NCBI GenBank assembly: GCA_964565765.1
Contig: CAZMGF010000035.1
Location: 1-27,157 of the forward strand
DNA: 27,157 bases
DNA from: Bog-1181 sp964565765
GTDB lineage: Bacteria; Oederibacteriota; PGYV01; Palsa-1178
Direction of reading: 5' to 3'
The position numbers were made by a program, and so were the translations under genes. The notes beneath the pieces are model-generated. The model worked only from the letters and a program-made list of their open reading frames with translations. It was not told the DNA's origin and made no database searches. Shown here one piece after another: positions 1 through 6,552 of this stretch (the stretch's first letter is position 1; the number at the start of each line of letters is the position of its first letter).

Positions 1-376
1 CCAGGTAATGACAAATCTTATAGGGAACGCTGTTAAGTATTCGCCCCGCGGGTCTGTTATAAAGATAGGGGCAAAGCAGGCAGCACCGGGAGACGTGCCG
101 AAAAGGGCGGCCGGATACCAGGGGATGGCGGTAAGGCAGAGGTATATAATGATATATGTCAGCGACAGCGGCGCAGGAATAGAAGATGGCCATATTGAAA
201 AAATATTCGACAGATTTTATCAGGCAAACCAGAGCGATAACCGGATTTTAAAGGGGGTCGGCCTGGGGCTTAATATATCCAAAAACATTATTGAAGCGCA
301 TCAGGGGGCAATCTGGGCGGAATCCGCCGGAAAAGCAACGGGGTCGGTATTTAAGTTTGTCATACCCCTGGATTAG
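1..376 (+). CDS. Sensor histidine kinase, C-terminal ATPase part (5' end outside window)
   Basis: The reading frame is open to the left edge, so only the last ~125 residues are visible. They form the ATP-binding HATPase_c half of a sensor histidine kinase: the N box (NLIGNAVKYS) at the start, a D-x-G-x-G G1 box (SDSGAGIE), an F box (IFDRFYQ) and the G2 box (GVGLGLNISKNI). The protein ends in the usual final strands with the motif AIWAESAG. A 20-25 residue insertion sits between the N box and G1. The kinase at 11906-14116 has a similar insertion and near-identical G2 and C-terminal motifs, so the two are probably paralogues. The input domains and phospho-accepting His lie outside the window, so signal and partner are unknown. 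The ATG at 8 is internal, not the start. Confidence 0.93.
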   Translation, partial: QVMTNLIGNAVKYSPRGSVIKIGAKQAAPGDVPKRAAGYQGMAVRQRYIMIYVSDSGAGIEDGHIEKIFDRFYQANQSDNRILKGVGLGLNISKNIIEAHQGAIWAESAGKATGSVFKFVIPLD

Positions 377-405
377 GCGAGCAGCTAAAAAGGGGTAAAA
401 ATGGC

Positions 406-434
406 TTGATAGGAGTGGATTTTTAGGTTATATT
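406..434 (+). promoter_or_regulatory. Predicted sigma-70-type promoter for the DUF4388 operon
   Basis: TTGATA at 406-411, a 17-base spacer and TATATT at 429-434 each differ from consensus by one base. The predicted start lies near 441, about 20 bases before the TTG start codon at 461. It lies just after the kinase stop codon, so the next four genes probably form their own transcription unit. Confidence 0.6.
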
Positions 435-460
435 TAATGTATAAATAACGGAGGATAAAA

Positions 461-1243
461 TTGAGAGGAACAATCAACAGTATCAGTGTTGCGGGAATGT
501 TAAGGCTCCTTTGCAGTTATGGCAAGACCGGCATTCTTAACATTGACTCCGGAAGGATAAAAGGGTTCGTTGAGATAAACAGCGGCGAAATTTCCGATGT
601 GTCCGTTGAAAAGTCCATGGGCCGTGCCAGAGATAAAAAAGAGGCTCTTGTCCAGCTTTTATTGGCGATAGATGAAGGCTCGTTTTATTTTGAGGAAAAG
701 CACCTGAAATCAAAACCCCCGCTCGGCTTATGTGTGGAAGGCCTTATAATAGAAAGCGCCAGGGAAATTTACACATCATATAAAGATGAAATAAACGTAA
801 AAGATATTATATTCCCGGAAAATGAAGTTTTAAGAATGGCAAGCCTTCCAAGGGAAAAAAAAATCACCATTAATATGACGTATGAAGAGTGGAACCTGCT
901 TGCCGGTTTTAACGGGGACAATAATATAGCCGCCGCATATGACGCGGCCGGTATAGAAAAGGCAAAGGCGGAAATAATTCTTTACGGACTTGTTTCGGCG
1001 GCGCTGTTGCGCAGGCTGCGTTTTAAAATACCGGAGCTTGCCAGGATAGCCAGGGAAAATCTTGGCAATATCGGCTCGGCAATAGTTGACTCGGAATTTG
1101 CCAAGCAGAAAATTGACAGGACAAAAATGGGCATGAGGTCCTTTTTGAGCCTCTTAAACGCCCTTGAAGAATCTTTCGCCGAAATACTGGGCAGGACCAG
1201 GGCAAGGGAAATAATAGAGAAGATATGGGCGGCGACAAAATGA
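461..1243 (+). CDS. DUF4388 (PATAN-type) signalling protein
   Basis: A 260-residue soluble protein. Residues 1-~110 match the DUF4388/PATAN pattern: a short helix and strand (GMLRLLCSYGKTGILNI), then an acidic beta hairpin with 'GEISDV' and an 'EGSFYFEE' strand. In known families this domain occurs fused or adjacent to receiver domains and is thought to mediate two-component protein contacts. The C-terminal ~150 residues are mainly helical and not recognised. The start is TTG at 461, chosen because GGAGG at 450-454 lies six bases upstream and the DUF4388 fold begins at once. A CheY-like receiver (2029-2406) three genes on is a plausible partner (inference). No membrane segment or enzymatic motif is visible. 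Confidence 0.82.
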   Translation: MRGTINSISVAGMLRLLCSYGKTGILNIDSGRIKGFVEINSGEISDVSVEKSMGRARDKKEALVQLLLAIDEGSFYFEEKHLKSKPPLGLCVEGLIIESAREIYTSYKDEINVKDIIFPENEVLRMASLPREKKITINMTYEEWNLLAGFNGDNNIAAAYDAAGIEKAKAEIILYGLVSAALLRRLRFKIPELARIARENLGNIGSAIVDSEFAKQKIDRTKMGMRSFLSLLNALEESFAEILGRTRAREIIEKIWAATK

Positions 1244-1267
1244 AACACGGCAAAAAAGGAGCTGTAA

Positions 1268-1615
1268 ATGTCTGACAATCTGGCGCAACTTTTAATAAAC
1301 GCCGAAGCTGTGGCCAGCGGCATCCTCTTCTGGGCCGGATTCCTGGTATTTGGATTTATCGCGAGGCGTTACAGCGTGGTATTTAAAAGGGCGACGTTTC
1401 ATACGCTTCTTATGACGGCGCCATCGGGGATACTTCTTTACGCCCTTCTCATGATGATAAAGTCATCACCGGTGATAAAGGACGCTTCAACCAACATGAT
1501 AATACAGGACTCGGCATACGGCGTGCTTTTAATATCCGCGGTTTTCTGCCTTGCCGGGATCATAAAATTTAACAGCCTTATTGACGAGCTGCTTAAATAC
1601 AAGGAGCAAAAATGA
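1268..1615 (+). CDS. Small membrane protein, three predicted helices
   Basis: A 115-residue hydrophobic protein with three likely membrane segments at about residues 14-33, 47-65 and 82-103, and a charged C-terminal tail (ELLKYKEQK). AGGAG at 1257-1261 precedes the ATG by six bases. Its last four bases overlap the start of the next gene (ATGA), so the two are probably translationally coupled. No family is recognised. Its position between a DUF4388 protein and a CheY-like receiver suggests a membrane component of a signalling unit, but nothing in the sequence shows what it senses or binds. Confidence 0.75.
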   Translation: MSDNLAQLLINAEAVASGILFWAGFLVFGFIARRYSVVFKRATFHTLLMTAPSGILLYALLMMIKSSPVIKDASTNMIIQDSAYGVLLISAVFCLAGIIKFNSLIDELLKYKEQK

Positions 1616-2016
1616 AATTTGACGCGGCCCTTATTGTTTATTACGCAGGGCTATTAATTCTCATAGCCGCCATCGCCATAATGGGAGTGTCGTTGAAAAA
1701 ACTCACTTCAATAGTTAAGGAGAAAAAATTAATATGGCTGCTGCCGGTATTTGCGGCGGCTGTGCTGGCGGTGTCGCTGGCATCCCATATTTACGCTACT
1801 TTTACAATGCTGCCGCAGCTTTCTGTGAATATAAACGCGCTTTCGCAGGCGGCTGTTTCACAGGACGCCTCCAGGCTGGAACCGCTGAAAGCGGCGGTTG
1901 CGTCGCTTAAGTCCGGGCTTGTGTTTTTAAAGGGGCTTTCATTTACATGTTTTCTTCTGGCTTCGGCAATGCTGCTGGCCAGCACTTCCATATACTTAAG
2001 ATGGATATCAAAATAA
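1612..2016 (+). CDS. Small membrane protein with extracytoplasmic loop
   Basis: A 134-residue protein with predicted membrane helices at about residues 7-28, 42-65 and 104-130. The ~40-residue segment between helices 2 and 3 is polar and helical (rich in Ala, Ser, Leu, Gln) and could be a short sensory loop on the far side of the membrane, though topology is a guess. The start ATG at 1612 overlaps the upstream stop by four bases. The downstream receiver gene begins 12 bases after its stop behind AGGAGG. It is about the same size and helix number as its upstream neighbour but shows no clear sequence similarity, so the pair may form a hetero-oligomer (inference). No known family recognised. Confidence 0.75.
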   Translation: MKFDAALIVYYAGLLILIAAIAIMGVSLKKLTSIVKEKKLIWLLPVFAAAVLAVSLASHIYATFTMLPQLSVNINALSQAAVSQDASRLEPLKAAVASLKSGLVFLKGLSFTCFLLASAMLLASTSIYLRWISK

Positions 2017-2028
2017 GGAGGAATATTT

Positions 2029-2406
2029 ATGGCCGAGAAATCAAGGATACTTGTGGTGGACGATGAACCTGATATAGTGAAGATTGTGAAAATAGCGATG
2101 GAACTGGCAAATTATGAAATAATTGAGGCGTACAGCGGAGAAGAGTGCCTTGAAAAACTGGCAAAAGGGCCGCTGCCTAACCTTGTGCTGCTTGATATAA
2201 TGATGCCGGGCATGAGCGGCTATGAAACATGCGGAAAAATAAGGGAAAACAAGGCTTTAAACAATATAAAGGTTGTCATGCTTACGGCAAAGGGGCAGAA
2301 AGGCGACGCTGAGGAGGGCCTGAAAGTCGGGGCCGATGACTATATAATCAAACCCTTTGACCCGTACGAACTCATTGAACAGGTAAAAGAGATACTGGAA
2401 AGGTAA
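2029..2406 (+). CDS. Single-domain response regulator (CheY-like receiver)
   Basis: A 125-residue stand-alone receiver domain with all hallmark residues: acidic pair D11-D12-E13, phospho-acceptor D56 in LLDIMMPG, switch residue T86 (MLTAKG) and K108 in the IKPF motif. The domain fills the protein, so there is no DNA-binding or enzymatic output; it must act by protein contact, like CheY or Spo0F. AGGAGG lies seven bases before the ATG. It is the last gene of the DUF4388 unit. Possible phosphodonors are the kinases at 1-376, 11906-14116 or 21509-22855, none of which has its own adjacent receiver. Family assignment is certain; physiological role is not. Confidence 0.95.
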   Translation: MAEKSRILVVDDEPDIVKIVKIAMELANYEIIEAYSGEECLEKLAKGPLPNLVLLDIMMPGMSGYETCGKIRENKALNNIKVVMLTAKGQKGDAEEGLKVGADDYIIKPFDPYELIEQVKEILER

Positions 2407-2421
2407 GCCGTCCGGTTTTTT
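2405..2421 (+). terminator. Short candidate terminator hairpin after the receiver gene
   Basis: A five-pair stem (AAGCC with GGTTT, one G-U pair, loop GTCC) begins on the stop codon of the receiver gene and runs into TTTTTTCT. The stem is short and the call weak, but a promoter-like element for rpsO starts six bases later. Confidence 0.3.
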
Positions 2422-2426
2422 CTGCC

Positions 2427-2455
2427 TTTACAGGGTTTTCCTTTTATGATAATAT
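2427..2455 (+). promoter_or_regulatory. Candidate promoter for rpsO-pnp
   Basis: TTTACA at 2427-2432 (one mismatch) and TAATAT at 2450-2455 (two mismatches) are spaced by 17 bases. GATAAT at 2448-2453 is an alternative -10 with a shorter spacer. The resulting leader to the rpsO ATG would be about 115 bases. Confidence 0.4.
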
Positions 2456-2463
2456 ACCTCCAT

Positions 2464-2560
2464 TGTGCTTAAAGCACACAGGGTTGATTTTGGCCCAAAA
2501 CAAAACGCTGGGGTTATCCGAATAGCCGACGAAATCCTGGCCGTTTAATCCAAAAAAAAG
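2464..2560 (+). promoter_or_regulatory. Structured rpsO leader, possible S15 autoregulatory region
   Basis: The leader holds a 15-base palindrome (TGTGCTT-A-AAGCACA, 2464-2478), a GGG...CCC pairing around 2481-2496, and a GGTTAT/ATAGCC hairpin with a CCGA loop near 2512-2527. In several bacteria S15 binds its own mRNA leader, and the folds differ between lineages. Here only the potential for structure is seen; S15 binding is inferred. Confidence 0.3.
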
Positions 2561-2569
2561 AAAGGGTTT

Positions 2570-2574
2570 GGTGA
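2570..2574 (+). promoter_or_regulatory. Ribosome binding site deciding the rpsO start
   Basis: GGTGA lies five bases before the ATG at 2580. In-frame TTG (2568) and GTG (2571) codons upstream would add a few residues but coincide with this site, so ATG is preferred. Confidence 0.6.
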
Positions 2575-2579
2575 AAGAA

Positions 2580-2849
2580 ATGGCTTTAGTTAACGTAAAG
2601 AAAAAGGAACTGATTCAGAGTTACAAGACACATGAAAAAGACACAGGCTCCCCCGAGGTACAGGTCGCTCTGCTCACGACAAGGATCAATGATCTCACCG
2701 AGCATCTCAAAAAACACAAGAAGGATTTAAGCTCAAGGCATGGGCTGCTTCAGATGGTAAACAAAAGAAGGCGCCTGCTTGATTACTTAAAGACCGCGGA
2801 CTACGACAGGTATAAGACCCTGATCGATAAATTAAAACTAAGAAAGTAA
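2580..2849 (+). CDS. rpsO: 30S ribosomal protein S15
   Basis: An 89-residue protein, exactly the usual S15 length when started at ATG 2580. Family motifs are clear: DTGSPEVQVALLT near residue 20, INDLTEHLK, the HKKDLSSRHGLL segment whose His-Asp-Ser cluster contacts 16S rRNA, and the MVNKRRRLLDYLK helix. S15 is a primary binder of the central domain of 16S rRNA in the small subunit. The gene is followed nine bases later by pnp, the rpsO-pnp order conserved across many bacterial phyla. The extended leader suggests feedback control by S15 itself, known in several bacteria but unproven here. Confidence 0.97.
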   Translation: MALVNVKKKELIQSYKTHEKDTGSPEVQVALLTTRINDLTEHLKKHKKDLSSRHGLLQMVNKRRRLLDYLKTADYDRYKTLIDKLKLRK

Positions 2850-2858
2850 GGTAAACAA

Positions 2859-4976
2859 ATGGCACAATACACAAAAGAATCAGTGGAAATAGCCGGGAAG
2901 ACAATTACAATCGAGACCGGCAGAATGGCAAAACAGGCTGACGGAGCCGTTATTGTAACCCTGGGCGAAACGATGGTAATTGCCACGGTTGTAGCGGCAA
3001 AAGAAGCCAAAGCGGGCCAGGATTTTTTTCCCCTTACGGTGGAGTACAGGGAAAAATTTTACGCGGCAGGAAAGATTCCCGGAGGCTTTTTTAAGAGGGA
3101 AGGCAAGGCGCGTGAAAAAGAAGTTTTGACATGCAGGCTCATTGACAGGCCGTTGAGGCCGCTTTTCCCGGAAGGATACTTAAATGAGGTGCAGATAATT
3201 ACCCAGGTCATTTCTTTTGACGGCATCAATGACCCGGATATAATAGCGATAATCGGCTCGGCCGCCGCGCTGGAAATTTCGGACATTCCATTTGACGGCC
3301 CCGTGGGCGCCGTCAGGGTAGGAAAAATCGGCGACCAGATAATAATCAACCCGACAAACGAGGAAATAAGCAATTCTTCAGTGAATGTCATAATAGCCGG
3401 CACCGAAGCCGCTGTTACAATGATTGAGGGCGAGGCAAAGGAGCTTACCGAGGATCAGATGCTTGAAGTTATCCTTGCCGGCCACGCCGAGATTAAAAAG
3501 ATAGCCTCTTTCGTAAAGTCCCTTAAGGCAAAAGCCGGAAAACCCAAACGCGCGGTTGAAATAAAAAAGACGGACGAAGCCGTCAAATCAAATGTTGTTT
3601 CGCTCGCGCAGGCCGGCATAGCCAGAGCCATGAAAGAAAGCGACAAGTTAAAAAGGCAGGATAATATCGAGGCCGTCAAAGTGGCATGCAAGGGAAAACT
3701 CCTTGAAGAATACGGAGTGGAGAAATTTGATGAAAAATTAGGGGACATAAAGGCGGTCCTGGAAGAGATTGAAATGAACGTTTTGCGCGACATGATAGCC
3801 AACGACCACGTAAGGCCGGACGGCAGAAAATTTGACGAGATAAGGCCGATTGAATGCGAAGTGACCATACTTCCCAGGACGCACGGTTCAGCTCTTTTTA
3901 CAAGGGGGCAGACGCAGGCCCTGGTTATCGCGACCCTTGGCTCTGATGAGGACGCGCAGTCTCTTGACGACCTTGAAGGCGAATCAAAGAAAGCGTACAC
4001 GCTTCAGTATAACTTCCCGCCATTTTCAGTCGGGGAAGTAAAAGGAATGAGAGGGCCGGGAAGAAGGGAAATAGGCCATGGCGCGCTTGCTGAAAGGGCG
4101 CTTAAGGCTGTAATCCCGGACAGGGAGTCATTTCCCTACACAATACAGATTGTATCCGATATCCTTGAGTCAAACGGATCCTCTTCAATGGCGTCTGTCT
4201 GCGGCGGAACTCTCGCGCTTATGGATGCCGGAGTGCCGATTAAAAAACCGGTGGCGGGCATCGCCATGGGGCTCATTGAGCAGGGCGGAAAATTTGCCAT
4301 ATTGACGGACATCCAGGGAGCCGAGGATCATTTCGGCGATATGGATTTTAAAGTGGCCGGCACAAAAGACGGAATTACAGCGATACAGATGGATATTAAA
4401 ATAAAAGGCGTGACGCCGCAGCTTATGAAAGACGCGCTTGAACAGGCAAGAAAAGCAAGGATTTTTATTCTTGAGGAAAAAATATTAAAGTGCCTTCCCG
4501 AGTCAAGGAAGGAAATGTCCCGCTACGCTCCGAAAATGAAGATTCTCACCATTAACAAGGAGAGAATCAAGGATCTTATCGGGCCGGGCGGAAAGAATAT
4601 CAAGAGAATCGTGGAAGAGACGGGAGCCAAGATAGATATCGAGCAGGACGGCTCTGTAAAAGTATTCGCGGCAAACGCGGACGTACTTGAACTCGCCGAG
4701 CAGAAGATAATGGAAGTCGCCGGAATGCCCGAGATCGGTAAACTTTATCACGGGGAAGTCATTAAAATAATGAACTTCGGGGCGTTTATCGAGATAACAC
4801 CGGGAACAGAGGGGCTCTGCCATATATCGGAGCTTTCCGAGAGCCGGGTAGCAAGGGTCGAGGATGTGCTCAAAGAGGGTCAGATGGTATGGGTCAAGGT
4901 AAAAGGAGTGGACGAGCGCTCCGGAAAAATATCGCTTTCCAAAAAGGAAGCGGATAAGGAAATGCTGAACAAGTAA
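2859..4976 (+). CDS. pnp: Polyribonucleotide nucleotidyltransferase (PNPase)
   Basis: A full-length 705-residue PNPase, the trimeric 3'-to-5' phosphorolytic exoribonuclease that degrades mRNA and can add heteropolymeric tails. Domain order is canonical: first RNase PH core (about 10-215, with the CRLIDRPLRPLFP motif), helical linker (about 240-310), second RNase PH core starting at VRPDGRKFDEIRPIECEV and containing the catalytic region GSSSMASVCGGTLALMDAG and DHFGDMDFKVAGT with its conserved Asp residues, then a KH domain (about 560-620, GPGGKNIKRI) and an S1 domain (about 626-698, NFGAFIEITPG...GLCHIS). It lies nine bases after rpsO and two bases before the next gene. No missing residue or frameshift was noticed. 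Confidence 0.98.
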   Translation: MAQYTKESVEIAGKTITIETGRMAKQADGAVIVTLGETMVIATVVAAKEAKAGQDFFPLTVEYREKFYAAGKIPGGFFKREGKAREKEVLTCRLIDRPLRPLFPEGYLNEVQIITQVISFDGINDPDIIAIIGSAAALEISDIPFDGPVGAVRVGKIGDQIIINPTNEEISNSSVNVIIAGTEAAVTMIEGEAKELTEDQMLEVILAGHAEIKKIASFVKSLKAKAGKPKRAVEIKKTDEAVKSNVVSLAQAGIARAMKESDKLKRQDNIEAVKVACKGKLLEEYGVEKFDEKLGDIKAVLEEIEMNVLRDMIANDHVRPDGRKFDEIRPIECEVTILPRTHGSALFTRGQTQALVIATLGSDEDAQSLDDLEGESKKAYTLQYNFPPFSVGEVKGMRGPGRREIGHGALAERALKAVIPDRESFPYTIQIVSDILESNGSSSMASVCGGTLALMDAGVPIKKPVAGIAMGLIEQGGKFAILTDIQGAEDHFGDMDFKVAGTKDGITAIQMDIKIKGVTPQLMKDALEQARKARIFILEEKILKCLPESRKEMSRYAPKMKILTINKERIKDLIGPGGKNIKRIVEETGAKIDIEQDGSVKVFAANADVLELAEQKIMEVAGMPEIGKLYHGEVIKIMNFGAFIEITPGTEGLCHISELSESRVARVEDVLKEGQMVWVKVKGVDERSGKISLSKKEADKEMLNK

Positions 4977-4978
4977 AA

Positions 4979-6043
4979 ATGAAAAGCTTTCACCTTACCG
5001 GGAACCACGCGGAAGGCGGCGGCAGGCTGCTGTTTCCGGCAAAGATAACACGCGGTGAAGGCTGTATAAAAAATATTCAGACGGGGCCCTTCAGGGCCCC
5101 GTTTCTTTTTGCCGGAAAATACGCTCTAAAAAAATATGGCGGGGCCCTGCTTGCGTCAAACCCGGACTTGAGGGCAATTATTTTTGCGGGAGAAGTGTGG
5201 CCGGGCGAAGTTTACAGGGTAAGAAGGGCGCTTACCGAAGCAGGCGCGGATTGCCTGCTTGCCCTGGGCGGCGGCAAGGTTATGGACCTGGCCAAGCTCA
5301 TAAAAAAGGACATGCCTTCCATAAAATTAATTAATATCCCCACATCGGCATCAACATGCGCGGCAATGACGCCTGTGGCTGTAATGTACACAAAAGAAGG
5401 GGCCTATGCTGACACGCTGGACACGCCCGTGGCCGGCGAGGTAATAATAGATAATGAAATATTTTACGGCCTGCCCATGAGCTTTTTCGCGGCCGGAGCA
5501 ATGGATGCGGCCGCGAAATTTTACGAGGCATCAGCGGCGCGGCCGGGTGTAAAAGATGGGAACCCGGTTATTGACGGAGCGGTTTATTCAATGGCGTCGG
5601 CATGCAGGGAGAGAATAATAAAAACAGTCGGGTCCGGATGGGCAAAGCAGGACAGGCGTTTAAAGAGGGAACTTACGGAGCTCAACATCATACTTGCCGG
5701 GATGATTTCGTGCCTGGGAAAAAACACAATAACCGGGCTTATCGCCCATGCGGCGGCCCATGCCATGACACACATAAACGGCGCGAAGCGGTTTTTACAC
5801 GGGGAGCACGTATCCCTGGGGCTGGTAATCCAGGAATCAGTACTTCATAACAAAAAAAATCTTGATGAGATAAAGGGCCTGGCTGAAATAATGGATACGC
5901 CCGTGAGTTTTTCCGGCATCGGGGTAAAAAAATCCGGGCTTAAAGTCTTTTTTGATGCGTATAACTCGATAGACAAACGGGAAAAAATATCTGTATATGC
6001 GCCTGAAAAACTGATGTATAATGACCTGGATGCTTTCCTTTAG
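4979..6043 (+). CDS. Glycerol (or glycerol-1-phosphate) dehydrogenase-like metal-dependent oxidoreductase
   Basis: A 354-residue member of the iron-containing alcohol dehydrogenase / GldA superfamily. The N-terminal Rossmann-like half contains the NAD-binding motif GGGKVMD (97-103) and INIPTSAST (118-126); the helical half carries the expected metal ligands D176 (AMDAAAKF), H257 in IAHAAAHAMTH and H274 in the HGEHVSLG signature. Known relatives oxidise glycerol or reduce dihydroxyacetone (phosphate). Substrate is not decidable here; a glycerol-1-phosphate or sugar-alcohol role is also possible. The ATG is two bases after the pnp stop and has only a poor ribosome binding site (AAGGAA about 17 bases upstream), suggesting coupling to pnp translation. 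A terminator-like hairpin lies inside codons ~35-44 (separate entry). Confidence 0.82.
   Translation: MKSFHLTGNHAEGGGRLLFPAKITRGEGCIKNIQTGPFRAPFLFAGKYALKKYGGALLASNPDLRAIIFAGEVWPGEVYRVRRALTEAGADCLLALGGGKVMDLAKLIKKDMPSIKLINIPTSASTCAAMTPVAVMYTKEGAYADTLDTPVAGEVIIDNEIFYGLPMSFFAAGAMDAAAKFYEASAARPGVKDGNPVIDGAVYSMASACRERIIKTVGSGWAKQDRRLKRELTELNIILAGMISCLGKNTITGLIAHAAAHAMTHINGAKRFLHGEHVSLGLVIQESVLHNKKNLDEIKGLAEIMDTPVSFSGIGVKKSGLKVFFDAYNSIDKREKISVYAPEKLMYNDLDAFL
5081..5110 (+). terminator. Intragenic intrinsic-terminator-like hairpin
   Basis: A perfect GC-rich stem, ACGGGGCCC (5081-5089) with GGGCCCCGT (5094-5102) around a TTCA loop, is followed directly by TTCTTTTT. This is the classic shape of a Rho-independent terminator, but it lies ~100 bases inside the glycerol-dehydrogenase-like gene, in a part that aligns with the family. 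It could attenuate read-through from rpsO-pnp when the new gene is poorly translated. Confidence 0.6.
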
Positions 6044-6072
6044 CAATAAGTGATTTTTAAGGCGGGGGATAA

Positions 6073-6552
6073 ATGGCCGACAGGAAGACCGTGAAGAAAA
6101 AAAAGGATGAAAAAGAAGAACTGAATATTATTACTCCGGAAAAAGACGGCGGAGTTGAAAACATAATAGAAGAATTAAAAGACAGGGAAAAATTTATTAA
6201 TGTCCCCAAAACCCTCCTGAAAAAGGAAGAATGGGGTATGCTCACCGTCCTGAATCTGCTGCTGGCCGGGATATTTCCCGCATATTTCGTAAATATACTG
6301 CTCATATCTTTTTTTACCGAGGTAGGCCACCTTTTTACCACGCATATTACCGAAGTTGAAAGAAAAAGGCTGATGGAATTTGAAAAGGAATTTTCAGCGG
6401 GGTATGAGTTTGAAAAAAAAGAAATGTGGCAGGACGCTGTAAGGGTTTACGAATCCATAATACCAAAATACAAGGACAATCCGAAAATAGCGGCAATAGC
6501 CATACAGCGAATTGATTTTGTTGAAAAAAACAGCCCGCGCAGGGAAACATAA
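6073..6552 (+). CDS. Membrane-anchored protein with TPR-like C-terminal helices
   Basis: A 159-residue protein of unrecognised family. It has a very basic/acidic N terminus (MADRKTVKKKKDEKEE), a charged helix, one or two close hydrophobic segments at about residues 55-82 (VLNLLLAGIFPAYFVNILL), then a soluble part whose last ~50 residues look like a TPR-type helix pair (GYEFEKKEMWQDAVRVYESIIPKY). A strong purine-rich site (GGCGGGGGA) precedes the ATG. Its stop codon abuts the start of the sigma-54 activator gene with no gap, so they are co-expressed. Since the activator also has TPR repeats, this protein may anchor or sense for it at the membrane (inference only). Confidence 0.7.
   Translation: MADRKTVKKKKDEKEELNIITPEKDGGVENIIEELKDREKFINVPKTLLKKEEWGMLTVLNLLLAGIFPAYFVNILLISFFTEVGHLFTTHITEVERKRLMEFEKEFSAGYEFEKKEMWQDAVRVYESIIPKYKDNPKIAAIAIQRIDFVEKNSPRRET

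Noticed and set aside
1249..1262. CGGCAA...AGCTG with GG-N10-GC, a sigma-54-like spacing before the 1268 gene
   Set aside because: The predicted start would fall near 1274, inside the coding region, and both elements match consensus poorly; GGAG is better explained as the ribosome binding site.
2588..2595. Another GTTAAC-containing stretch near the rpsO start
   Set aside because: Single copy within coding sequence with no partner arm; expected by chance.
3455..4000. 181-codon open frame on the minus strand within pnp
   Set aside because: Antisense shadow of a highly conserved gene.
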